Of a stretch of DNA of 64,000 nt, positions 43,357-51,464 are shown piece by piece. Made by a program: the position numbers and the translations under genes. Numbering within the stretch: the stretch's first letter is position 1; each line of letters opens with the position of its first letter. Under the pieces are notes generated by a model. It ran no database searches. It was not told the DNA's origin and saw only the letters and a list, made by a program, of their open reading frames with translations. This stretch comes from JAXDMU01 sp963762435 (GTDB lineage Bacteria; Pseudomonadota; Alphaproteobacteria; ATCC43930; CGMCC-115725): the NCBI GenBank assembly GCA_963762435.1, contig CAVXLN010000017.1, positions 62,001 to 126,000 on the forward strand. The letters are read 5' to 3'.

Positions 43357-44130
43357 ATGACGGGAATGATCGATCTCAATGCCGATTGCGGCGAGAGCTT
43401 CGGCGCCTGGCCGATGGGCAATGACGAGACGGTGCTGGGCCTCGTCACCTCGGCGAATATCGCGTGCGGCTTCCATGCCGGCGATCCGCAGGTCATGGCC
43501 AAGACCTGTGCGCTCGCCAAGCGCAACGGCGTCAGCATCGGCGCCCATCCGGGCTTTCCCGATCTCCAGGGCTTCGGCCGCCGGCCGCTGCCGATGAGCG
43601 AGGCCGAGATCGAGACGATGATTGCCTATCAGGTGGGCGCCCTCATGGCGATCGCCGCCCGCGCCGGCGCCCGCGTCGCCCATGTGAAGGCGCATGGCGC
43701 GCTCTATAATCTGGCCGAGCGCGACCCGACCGTCGCCCAGGCCATCGCCCGCTCGGTCAAATCGGTCGAGCCGTCGCTGATCCTCGTCGCCGGCACCGGC
43801 TCGCCGCTCGTCGGTGCGGCCGAGGCGGCCGGATTGCGCTATGCCACCGAAGGCTTTCCCGATCGCGCCTATAATGACGACGGTACGCTGGTCTCGCGCA
43901 AGGAAGCGGGGGCCGTGGTCAAGGATCCGGCCGTGGCCGCCGAGCAGGCCTGCCGCATGGCGCTCGACGGCAAGATCAAGACGGTCGGCGGCAAGCTGCT
44001 CGACCGCTCGGTCCAGACCCTCTGCATCCATGGCGACGAGCCGACCGCGGCGGCGGTCGCAGGCGCCATCCGCACGGCCTTGACCGAGCGCGGCGTGCGG
44101 ATCCTGGCCCTGCCGCAGATGATGGAGTAA
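43357..44130 (+). CDS. pxpA: 5-oxoprolinase subunit PxpA (LamB/YcsF family)
   Basis: 257 aa. The family start MIDLNADCGESFGAWPMGND is intact, followed by SANIACGFHAGDPQVMAKTC, IGAHPGFPDLQGFGRR, VKAHGALYNL and a late LCIHGDEPTAAAVAGAI. PxpA is the hydrolase-type subunit that acts with PxpBC on 5-oxoproline. GGGAG precedes the chosen ATG; Met4 is a possible alternative. It is divergent from pxpBC, an arrangement different from the common pxpABC operon, and is followed 7 bp later by a CMD-family gene. Confidence 0.94.
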   Translation: MTGMIDLNADCGESFGAWPMGNDETVLGLVTSANIACGFHAGDPQVMAKTCALAKRNGVSIGAHPGFPDLQGFGRRPLPMSEAEIETMIAYQVGALMAIAARAGARVAHVKAHGALYNLAERDPTVAQAIARSVKSVEPSLILVAGTGSPLVGAAEAAGLRYATEGFPDRAYNDDGTLVSRKEAGAVVKDPAVAAEQACRMALDGKIKTVGGKLLDRSVQTLCIHGDEPTAAAVAGAIRTALTERGVRILALPQMME

Positions 44131-44137
44131 GGACCAG

Positions 44138-44710
44138 ATGATGCCGGAACAGCCGCAACTCAAGCCGCTCGATCCGTCGGAACTGAGCGAGGAGCAGCGC
44201 GAGGTGCTGGCCCCCTTCGCCGAGCGCGGGCGCGTGCTCAATATTTTCGCGACGCTGGCCCATCACCCGAAGCTTTTGAAGCGCTGGCTCGTCTTCGCCA
44301 ACCACATCCTGTCGAAATCGAGCCTGCCGCCGCGCGAGCGCGAGATGGCTATCCTCCGGATCGGCTGGCTCTGCCGCGCCGAGTATGAGTGGGGCCAGCA
44401 TGTCCAGATCGCTAAGCGGTCCGGACTAAGCGACGCGGAGATCGCGCGCATCTCGGCGGGGCCTGCGGCACCGGGCTGTACACCGGCAGAGGCGGCACTC
44501 TTGCGCGCGGTCGACGAGCTTCATCGCGACGCCGTCATCGGCGAGACGACCTGGGCCACCCTGAGCGCCCATTTCGACACGCAGCAGCTGCTCGACCTCG
44601 TCTTCACAGTCGGCAACTACAATCTCGTCTCGATGGCGCTCAATACGCTCGGTGTGCGGCTCGATGCCGGCATTCCGGGCTTCGAGCAGCTGACGCTTAC
44701 GCCGCCTTGA
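44138..44710 (+). CDS. carboxymuconolactone decarboxylase (CMD) family protein
   Basis: 190 aa. The CMD core is REMAILRIGWLCRAEYEWGQ HVQIAKRSGLSDAEI, in which C-R-A-E-Y-E-W-x-x-H occupies the place of the AhpD C-x-x-C-x-x-H site, so a disulfide peroxidase role is unlikely. This subgroup is often encoded beside catabolic genes and its reactions are mostly undefined. It follows pxpA by 7 bp and probably shares its transcript. Its last 14 bases overlap the end of the convergent chemoreceptor gene. Confidence 0.82.
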   Translation: MMPEQPQLKPLDPSELSEEQREVLAPFAERGRVLNIFATLAHHPKLLKRWLVFANHILSKSSLPPREREMAILRIGWLCRAEYEWGQHVQIAKRSGLSDAEIARISAGPAAPGCTPAEAALLRAVDELHRDAVIGETTWATLSAHFDTQQLLDLVFTVGNYNLVSMALNTLGVRLDAGIPGFEQLTLTPP

Positions 44711-46385
44711 CCTCGGCCAGGAAACGCTCGACCTCGGTCCTGAGGCCGGTCGCTTCGCGATCGAAGGTCTCGGCCGAGGCGAGCACCGACTGAGCCGAGC
44801 CGCCGGCCTCGCCGGCCGCCTCGTTGACGGCGGCGATATTGACCGCGACCTGCTCGGTGCCCTCGGCCGCCTGCTGGATGCTGCGGGCGATCTCCTGCGT
44901 CGCGGCACCCTGCTCCTCGACAGCGGCGGCGATCGTGGCCGCGACCTCGCTCGTCGTGTTGATGGTGCGCATGATGCCGTCGATCGCGTCCACCGCATCG
45001 CGGCTGGCCGACTGGATGCCGCCGATCTGGCTCTGGATCTCCTCCGTCGCCCTGGCGGTCTGCGTGGCGAGCGCCTTGACCTCGCTGGCCACGACGGCGA
45101 AGCCCTTGCCGGCCTCGCCGGCGCGCGCCGCCTCGATCGTGGCGTTGAGCGCCAGGAGGTTGGTCTGGCTCGCAATGCCGTTGATGAGCGCCACCACCTC
45201 GCCGATCTTCTGCGCCGCCTCGGCCAGGCCGCGCACCTTGGCATCCGCACTCTCGGCCGCGCGCACGGCGGTCATGCTCGATTCCGACGCGCGCGTCACC
45301 TGCTCGGAGATGGAGACGGTCGAGGAGGTCAGCTCCTCGGTCGCGGCCGCGACAGCCTGGACATTGTTGGTGGCGGCAGCCGCCGCCTCGGCGGTTTCGG
45401 TCGCCTTCCGGCTCGCCTGGTCGGCGATCGAGGCCATGCCCTTAGAGGTGGTCTTGAGGCCGGTCGCAGCCTCGGACAGCGTGCCGACGACGAGGCCGAT
45501 CCGCTCCTCGAACGATCTCGTCATGCGCTCGAGCGCCTGCGACCGCGCCTCGCGCGCAGCGCGGGCTGCGGTCTCGGCGGCGGTGAGGCGAGCCGCCTCG
45601 ACGCCGTTCTCCTTGAACACCTGAACGGCGCGGGCCATGTCGCCCAGCTCATCCTTGCGCTCGGCACCCGGCACTTCGAGCTGATAGTCGCCGCCGGCCA
45701 GCACGCGCATGGCGCGGGTGAGCGCCTGGAGCGGCTTCAGGATGAAGATCGTGGTGACGCCGAATGACATGGCGAGGCCGAGTGCGATGCCGATGCCGGC
45801 GATCGCCAGCATCTCGATCATCCGCGTCTCATAGAGATCGGCCATGCGCTGCTTGATGGCAGCGACGCGCGCCTCGTTCTCTTGCACCAGCCGGTCGATA
45901 TCGGTGCTCAGCTGCTGCCGGTTGCCGCGATTGAGATCGTTGTCGCTATAGTCGCGTGCCTTGTCGAGGCCGGCCTCGCGCGACAGCCGCACCGTCTCGG
46001 TGCGGTATGTGACGAACTCGTCGACCCCCTTCTGCGCACCGTCCAGCTCGTGCTTTTGCGCATCGGGCAGGAGGCCGTGCCACTTCTTCATGAAGTCCTG
46101 GATGTGTACCAGATTCTCGAGGAGCGGCTTGGCGAACTTCTCGGATTCTTCATGGCTGCGGCCCATGAACACGCCGCGCGTATCCATGACGACGGCATAG
46201 ACCAATCCCTTGACCTCGAGGCCGACATCGCTGCAATCGGCGGCGACGCGCATCTCTTCGACGGCCCGGTCATAGGTCTTGAGCGCATCGAGGCCGCGCC
46301 AGCTGATGATCGCCGCCACGGCCGACAGCAGGAGCACGATGCAGAGTATCTTCGTGCCGATCTTGAGGCTTGAGAAGGACGGCAT
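44697..46385 (-). CDS. methyl-accepting chemotaxis protein
   Basis: 562 aa. N-terminal span (ILCIVLLLSAVAAIISW), a periplasmic helical sensor of about 155 residues, second span (MLAIAGIGIALGLAMSFGVT), HAMP domain (about 212-265) and a cytoplasmic signalling domain. The hairpin tip contains NGIASQTNLLALNATIEAAR with AGEAGKGFAVVASEVK after it, the MCP signature that binds CheW and CheA. No chemotaxis phosphorelay genes are nearby. A C-terminal receptor-methylase tether is absent. With the flagellin 8 kb away it indicates a motile cell. Confidence 0.94.
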   Translation of the reverse strand: MPSFSSLKIGTKILCIVLLLSAVAAIISWRGLDALKTYDRAVEEMRVAADCSDVGLEVKGLVYAVVMDTRGVFMGRSHEESEKFAKPLLENLVHIQDFMKKWHGLLPDAQKHELDGAQKGVDEFVTYRTETVRLSREAGLDKARDYSDNDLNRGNRQQLSTDIDRLVQENEARVAAIKQRMADLYETRMIEMLAIAGIGIALGLAMSFGVTTIFILKPLQALTRAMRVLAGGDYQLEVPGAERKDELGDMARAVQVFKENGVEAARLTAAETAARAAREARSQALERMTRSFEERIGLVVGTLSEAATGLKTTSKGMASIADQASRKATETAEAAAAATNNVQAVAAATEELTSSTVSISEQVTRASESSMTAVRAAESADAKVRGLAEAAQKIGEVVALINGIASQTNLLALNATIEAARAGEAGKGFAVVASEVKALATQTARATEEIQSQIGGIQSASRDAVDAIDGIMRTINTTSEVAATIAAAVEEQGAATQEIARSIQQAAEGTEQVAVNIAAVNEAAGEAGGSAQSVLASAETFDREATGLRTEVERFLAEVKAA

Positions 46386-46475
46386 AGCGGTTCCCGAACA
46401 GATTGCAAATCCGCCGGAACCTTGGTCATCAGGGGTTTAACAAATCCCTTATGCCACAATTGCTTCAAATAGGAA

Positions 46476-47102
46476 TCAGGAGCGCTTGCGCCGGCAATCG
46501 TCCGGCTCGGTGCCCGCGGGCGCGATGCGGATCAGCAGCTGCTGCGACAATCCGACGGTGCCCGACCCGAAGAACTCGAAATCGCCGTTCGCGCGGGCGA
46601 GATAAGGGTCGAGATTGTTGAGGCTCATATCGCGGAAGAGGGCGCGCACGACCGTGCCGTCGCGCCGCCAGATATGCTCGACCAGATCCTGCTCGCCCAC
46701 TGTATGGGCGCCCGCGGTACAGCTCTCGTCCGGCGGGCCGTAGAGATCGGCCAGCGCCTTGAAGGCAGCGGTCGATACTTCGGGCACCGCGCCATGGCGC
46801 GGCCGCTCGATCTGGATCCGCTTCAGCCCGTGGCCGCCATTATCCATCTGGAAGAAGACGATGAAGGGATAGCCGCCGATCGGATAGGCCTTCAGCACCA
46901 GATCGACATGCGAATCGCCGAAATCGAGCGGCCGGTCGAGTGCCGTCGCTTCCTTGCCGAACTGGTCTGCCAGTGCCTTGTCGCTTTCGCCCCAGCTGGT
47001 GCCGTGAAAGCCGGTCTCGCCTGTCGCGGCCGCGGCCGGATCGGTCAGCAGCAATGCTGCGAGGGCGAGCAGAATGCCGGTGCGGCGAAGCGACGCTGTC
47101 AT
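46476..47102 (-). CDS. secreted hypothetical protein
   Basis: 208 aa. A signal peptide (ILLALAALLLTDPAAAA) sends it to the periplasm. The mature part has GFHGTSWGESDKALADQFGK, DLVLKAYPIGGYPFIVFFQM and an ending rich in basic residues, with two Cys (about 128 and 203) that could form a disulfide. I do not recognise a family. It lies 1 bp from the stop-side of the MFS gene and may be the last gene of a transcript with the transporter. The fold pattern of alternating strands suggests a small binding domain. Confidence 0.65.
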   Translation of the reverse strand: MTASLRRTGILLALAALLLTDPAAAATGETGFHGTSWGESDKALADQFGKEATALDRPLDFGDSHVDLVLKAYPIGGYPFIVFFQMDNGGHGLKRIQIERPRHGAVPEVSTAAFKALADLYGPPDESCTAGAHTVGEQDLVEHIWRRDGTVVRALFRDMSLNNLDPYLARANGDFEFFGSGTVGLSQQLLIRIAPAGTEPDDCRRKRS

Positions 47103-47103
47103 C

Positions 47104-48384
47104 TCAGGCCGAACGCGGTACCGCGTCAGCGAGATCGGCGACCGGCTCGACGAAAGGCTGGTCCGCCCGCATCAGGAAGGCGAGGCCGGCGCCGATCGGC
47201 AACAGCGCGATCGAGCCCAGGAAGGGCAGGGTCCAGCTGCCGGTCCAATCGACGATCGCGCCGAAGACGAGAGGCGAGAGGATGCCGGCGATGCCGAAAC
47301 CGAAATTCATCATGCCGCTGGCCGAGCCGGCATAGCGGGGGGCGATATCCATCGGCACCGACCAGATCGGTCCGACGATGAGCTCGACGAAGAAGCAGGC
47401 TGCCGAGAGGCAGATCGCGACCGTGGTCAAATCCGGCACGCTCACCACCGGGATGAGGAAGACGAAGCAGCCGAGCATGCCGACCACGATGACGTTGCGC
47501 CGTGCTTTGCCGATATCGCCAGTGCGCCGGTAGAGCCAATCGCTGGCGATGCCGCCGATCGAATCGCCGAACACGCCGGCCAGCAGCACGCAGGTGGTGA
47601 ACCAGGCCGACTGTTTGAGGTCGAGGTGGAAATTCTTGGCGAAGAAGCTCGGAATCCAGGTCAGGAACACCCAGAGCGTCCAGCCATAGCAGAAATCGAC
47701 CGCCGTCACCGGCAGCATGCGCCGCTGCAGCGCCAGCCACGGCACCTGGCCCGCGCGTGCCGGAGTCGGGCGCAATTGGGCGAGCTCGGCCGATGACACC
47801 TGCGGATGCTGGCGTGGATCGTCCCGGAAGCGCCAGAGCCAGAGCGCTACCCACAGGAGGCTCATCGCCCCCAGCACGACAAAGGAGCCGCGCCAGGAAA
47901 TGCCCAGCACCAGTGCCGCCACCAGCGGCGGCGTCGCGGCGTTGCCGAAGCGCGAGGCGGCATGCGTGATGCCCTGGGCGAAGCCCCAGCTCCGCTCGGG
48001 CAGCCAGGATGCCAGCGCCCGGGTCGCAGTCGGGAACGCCGCGCCCTCGCCGAAGCCCAGCGCCAGCCGGGCCGCCATCAGCGAGCCGAGGCCACCGATG
48101 AAGCCGGTGAGGATGGTCGAGACGCAGACGATGGCGCCCGACAGCGCTAGCATGCGGCGCGCGCCCATGCGGTCGCTGAGCCAGCCGCCCAGCAGCTGCA
48201 GGATCGCGTAGGGCCAGGCGAAAGCCGAGACGGCAAGGCCGAAATCGGCATTGGTGAGGCCGAGTTCCGAGCTCATGACCGGCCCGGCCGTCGCGATATT
48301 CACCCGGTCGATATAGAGCGTCAGATACATGAGGCACAGAATGCCCAGCACCTGGTTCGGAACGCTCAGCCTCAGCTTCGGCAT
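47104..48384 (-). CDS. MFS transporter, anion:cation symporter (ACS) type
   Basis: 426 aa from the ATG at 48384, preceded by GAGG; an in-frame Met at 48408 has no ribosome site. Twelve spans are visible. The first (LGILCLMYLTLYIDRVNIAT) with the YIDRVN pattern, followed by FAWPYAILQLLGGWLSDRMG and ARRMLALSGA, is typical of the ACS family that imports organic anions such as glucarate, phthalate or hydroxy acids. It follows the TauD-type dioxygenase gene by 36 bp in the same direction, so its substrate may be the dioxygenase substrate. Confidence 0.9.
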   Translation of the reverse strand: MPKLRLSVPNQVLGILCLMYLTLYIDRVNIATAGPVMSSELGLTNADFGLAVSAFAWPYAILQLLGGWLSDRMGARRMLALSGAIVCVSTILTGFIGGLGSLMAARLALGFGEGAAFPTATRALASWLPERSWGFAQGITHAASRFGNAATPPLVAALVLGISWRGSFVVLGAMSLLWVALWLWRFRDDPRQHPQVSSAELAQLRPTPARAGQVPWLALQRRMLPVTAVDFCYGWTLWVFLTWIPSFFAKNFHLDLKQSAWFTTCVLLAGVFGDSIGGIASDWLYRRTGDIGKARRNVIVVGMLGCFVFLIPVVSVPDLTTVAICLSAACFFVELIVGPIWSVPMDIAPRYAGSASGMMNFGFGIAGILSPLVFGAIVDWTGSWTLPFLGSIALLPIGAGLAFLMRADQPFVEPVADLADAVPRSA

Positions 48385-48420
48385 GATTGGGCCTCGCTCG
48401 AGAAGCATCGTGCTGTGGGA

Positions 48421-49302
48421 TCAGGCCGCGGGTCGGGTCTCCGCCTTGATCTGAGTGCGGTGCATGACCCGCCGTGCCGAGGCGTCGAACGGGTCGCGCC
48501 GATGCATGGTGCAGCGATTGTCCCACATCACGAGATCGCCCACCTGCCAGTGATTGTACCAGCTGAGCTCGTCGCGCGTCGCATAGGCCCAGATCTCGTC
48601 GAGCAGCGCTTCGGATTCCGCCAGCGGCAGACCCTCGATATAGGCGTTGCGGCGCCGGCCCAGATAGAGCATGCGCCGTCCGGTCTCGGGGTGGGTGCAG
48701 ACGAGCGGGTGCAGCGTGCCAGGGGCGGCGACCGGGTCGTCGGTCGCGGTGACGCCCTGGCGCAGATAGCCGCCGCTATTATAGGTACCGTCATGCTTGA
48801 CGCGCAGCCCGGCGAGCCGGGCCTTCATCGCGTCGGGCAGCGCTTCATAAGCCTTGTACATATTGACGAAACCGGTGTCCCCGCCGCTCGGCGGCACTTC
48901 GAGCGCATAGAGCACGCTCGCCTTGGGCGGATCGACTTGATAGGACATGTCGGTGTGCCAGACCGCCTCGCCCGAGCCCAGGCTGCCGATCGCTTGGCCA
49001 TTCTCGATCACGTTCGAGACGACATAGAGTTCGGGATATCCCGAGACATAGCGCTGGCCGTTCTCCTGATTGGGGGCGAGATCGAGAGCGCCGAACCGGC
49101 GGCTGAAAGCGATAAGCTCGCCGTCCGTCAGATGCTGGCCGCGGAACAGCAGCACCTGATGATCGAGCCAGGCGCTGTGGACCAGCCGGAAGCTCTCGTC
49201 ATCGAGTGCCTTGAGATCGAGACCGCGGATCTCGGCGCCGACGCCGCCGCCGGTCGGAACGATCTCGATCGGGAGGGTTTCAAGCTGTTGCGGCTGCTGC
49301 AT
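48421..49302 (-). CDS. TauD/TfdA-family 2-oxoglutarate dioxygenase
   Basis: 293 aa from the ATG at 49302 (GAGG 8 bases upstream); in-frame Met codons up to 49416 lack ribosome sites and extend past the conserved domain. The iron ligands H-x-D are in AVWHTDMSYQVDPP, and the distal His plus the 2-oxoglutarate-binding Arg are in NRCTMHRRDPFDASARRVMH. The family hydroxylates sulfonates, chlorophenoxy acids and similar compounds, releasing sulfite or glyoxylate. The substrate cannot be told here. It is divergent from the aldehyde dehydrogenase gene across 148 bp. Confidence 0.9.
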   Translation of the reverse strand: MQQPQQLETLPIEIVPTGGGVGAEIRGLDLKALDDESFRLVHSAWLDHQVLLFRGQHLTDGELIAFSRRFGALDLAPNQENGQRYVSGYPELYVVSNVIENGQAIGSLGSGEAVWHTDMSYQVDPPKASVLYALEVPPSGGDTGFVNMYKAYEALPDAMKARLAGLRVKHDGTYNSGGYLRQGVTATDDPVAAPGTLHPLVCTHPETGRRMLYLGRRRNAYIEGLPLAESEALLDEIWAYATRDELSWYNHWQVGDLVMWDNRCTMHRRDPFDASARRVMHRTQIKAETRPAA

Positions 49303-49450
49303 GATGGGCCTCATCCTGGTCGGCATTGCCGGGTAGAATAACGATCCGACCGCTCCCGTCCACCATGCGATTATCGAGCGGCTGGCGGGCGCGGACGGGG
49401 AATGGTACGAAATCAAGAGACACGAGAGAACGCAAGAAAGGGAGGGTGTT

Positions 49451-50881
49451 ATGTCGCATGAGTTGCAATTCTATATCAATGGCGAGTGGGTGGCACCGCT
49501 GAGCTCGGCCACGCTGGACGTGATCGACCCGTCGAACGAGGAGCCGATCGCCAAGATCGCCATGGGCTCGGCTGCCGATGTCGATCGTGCCGTCGCCGCT
49601 GCCAAGGCCGCCTTCCCGGCCTTTTCCCAGACCAGCCGCGGTGAGCGCCTGGCGCTCCTGCAGAAGATCACCGCCGCCTACCAGGCGCGCTACAAGGATG
49701 TGGCCGACGCGATTTCGCGCGAGATGGGCGCCCCGTCCCAGCTCGCCATGCAGGCCCAGGCGGCCATGGGCATGGCGCATCTCGCCAAGATGATCGAGGT
49801 GCTGGGCAGCTACGAGTTCGAGCATCTGCGCGGCACCACCATGATCGTGAAGGAACCGATCGGCGTGTGCGGCTTCATCACGCCGTGGAACTGGCCGATC
49901 AATCAGATCATGTGCAAGGTCGCGCCCGCACTCGCGGCCGGCTGCACCATGGTGCTGAAGCCGTCGGAAATCGCACCGCTCAACGCGATCATTTTCGCCG
50001 AGGTGCTGCACGAGGCGGGCGTGCCCAAGGGCGTCTTCAACCTCGTCAATGGCGACGGGCCGACCGTCGGCCAGGCGATCTCGAGCCATCCCGATGTCGA
50101 TATGGTGTCCTTCACCGGCTCGACCCGCGCCGGCGTCCTGGTCGCGAAGGCGGCCGCCGACACGGTGAAGCGCGTGCATCAGGAGTTGGGTGGCAAGTCC
50201 GCCAATATCCTGCTGCCCGATGTCGATCTCAAATCGGCGGTCAGCAAGGGCGTCACCGGCTGCTTCCTCAATAGCGGCCAGTCCTGCAACGCGCCGACCC
50301 GCATGTTCGTCCAGGCCGGCCAGCATGACGAAGCGGTCGCCATCGCCCGCGCCGTCGCCGAACGCTTCAAGGTCGGAGCGCCCACGGCCGAAGGCACGGT
50401 GCTCGGGCCTGTCGTGAGCGAAGTCCAGTTCAACAAGATCCAGCGCCTCATCCAGGCCGGCATCGATGAAGGGGCGACGCTCGTCGCCGGTGGCACGGGC
50501 CGGCCCGAGGGGCTCAATCGCGGCTATTATGTCCGCCCGACCATCTTCGCCAATGTGAAGCCCGAGATGACGATCTCGCGCGAGGAGATCTTCGGGCCGG
50601 TGCTGTCGATCCTGCCCTATCAAAGCGAGGAAGAGGTCATCGGCCTCGCGAACGACACGGTCTATGGCCTCGCCGCCTACGTCCAGTCGAACGACCGCGA
50701 CCATGCGCGCAAGATTGCCGCACGCATGCGCGCCGGCAATGTCAGCATCAACTATCCGGGCCTCGACACCGGCGCACCGTTCGGTGGCTACAAGCAGTCC
50801 GGGAATGGTCGCGAATGGGGCGAGTTCGGCTTCGAGGAGTTCCTCGAGACCAAGGCCGTCATCGGCTACGAAGCCGCCTGA
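49451..50881 (+). CDS. aldehyde dehydrogenase (NAD(P)+)
   Basis: 476 aa, complete. Catalytic Cys lies in NSGQSCNAPTRMFV, the general-base Glu in HQELGGKSANILLP, the NAD-binding segment is CGFITPWNWPINQ, and the closing signature is SREEIFGPVLSILPY. GGAGGG sits just before the ATG. The enzyme oxidises an aldehyde to the acid in the cytoplasm. The divergent dioxygenase and the oxalate-CoA-ligase-like enzyme two genes downstream suggest a small-acid breakdown route, but no substrate is evident. A strong terminator follows 8 bp after the stop. Confidence 0.95.
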   Translation: MSHELQFYINGEWVAPLSSATLDVIDPSNEEPIAKIAMGSAADVDRAVAAAKAAFPAFSQTSRGERLALLQKITAAYQARYKDVADAISREMGAPSQLAMQAQAAMGMAHLAKMIEVLGSYEFEHLRGTTMIVKEPIGVCGFITPWNWPINQIMCKVAPALAAGCTMVLKPSEIAPLNAIIFAEVLHEAGVPKGVFNLVNGDGPTVGQAISSHPDVDMVSFTGSTRAGVLVAKAAADTVKRVHQELGGKSANILLPDVDLKSAVSKGVTGCFLNSGQSCNAPTRMFVQAGQHDEAVAIARAVAERFKVGAPTAEGTVLGPVVSEVQFNKIQRLIQAGIDEGATLVAGGTGRPEGLNRGYYVRPTIFANVKPEMTISREEIFGPVLSILPYQSEEEVIGLANDTVYGLAAYVQSNDRDHARKIAARMRAGNVSINYPGLDTGAPFGGYKQSGNGREWGEFGFEEFLETKAVIGYEAA

Positions 50882-50889
50882 GGGAAACG

Positions 50890-50919
50890 AAAGGGCCGGA
50901 CTTTGCGTCCGGCCCTTTT
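50890..50919 (+). terminator. intrinsic terminator after aldehyde dehydrogenase gene
   Basis: A 12-bp perfect stem (arms 50890-50901 and 50907-50918, 5-base loop) of AAAGGGCCGGAC type ends in four T residues. It separates the dehydrogenase from cynS and rules out the longer cynS reading frame that begins at 50903. Confidence 0.88.
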
Positions 50920-50989
50920 CGCGACAGGCTTTGCCAAAGCTCGTCCGTCCGGCATAGGATTCGCCGCCATCCAGCGGAGCCCGAACCCG

Positions 50990-51439
50990 ATGCTGACGAG
51001 ATCCCAAGTGACCGAGAAGATCCTGTCCGTTAAGCGCCGTAAAAGCCTGAAATGGAAGGAGGTCGCGGCCCAGCTCGGCGATAATTCGCCGGTCTGGTAC
51101 ACGGCGGCGCTGCATGGCCAGATGCCGCTCTCGGCCGACGAGGCGGCCAAGGCCGCGACCCTCTTCGATCTCGACGAGGACGAGACGCTGCTGCTGCAGG
51201 AGATCCCCTATCGCGGCTCGCTGCCGACGGCGGTGCCGACCGATCCGCTGATCTATCGCTTCTACGAGCTGGTGCAGGTCTATGGCACGACCTGGAAGGC
51301 GTTGATCCAGGAAGAGTTCGGCGACGGCATCATGAGCGCCATCGATTTCGACATGGCGATCGAGCGCGAGCCGAATCCCAAGGGTGATCGCGTGCGTATC
51401 ACCATGAGCGGCAAGTTCCTGTCTTACAAGGTTTATTGA
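50990..51439 (+). CDS. cynS: cyanate hydratase (cyanase)
   Basis: 149 aa from the ATG at 50990, chosen because the upstream extension runs through the terminator. The catalytic triad known from the E. coli enzyme (R96, E99, S122) corresponds to R90, E93 and S116 in IYRFYELVQVYG and GDGIMSAIDF, with identical spacing. An N-terminal helix-turn-helix-like domain precedes it. Cyanase converts cyanate plus bicarbonate to ammonia and CO2, for detoxification and nitrogen supply. No cynT (carbonic anhydrase) or cynX/ABC transporter is adjacent. The next gene starts 25 bp downstream. Confidence 0.96.
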   Translation: MLTRSQVTEKILSVKRRKSLKWKEVAAQLGDNSPVWYTAALHGQMPLSADEAAKAATLFDLDEDETLLLQEIPYRGSLPTAVPTDPLIYRFYELVQVYGTTWKALIQEEFGDGIMSAIDFDMAIEREPNPKGDRVRITMSGKFLSYKVY

Positions 51440-51464
51440 GCTTCGCATGCTCGGAGGAAGAGTC

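Noticed and set aside
43278..43538. Upstream extension of pxpB
   Set aside because: It is antisense to pxpA, and KipI/PxpB homologues start near the GTG at 43277.
50903..50989. Longer cynS beginning at 50903
   Set aside because: It would start inside a strong terminator, and the family N-terminus begins at 50990.
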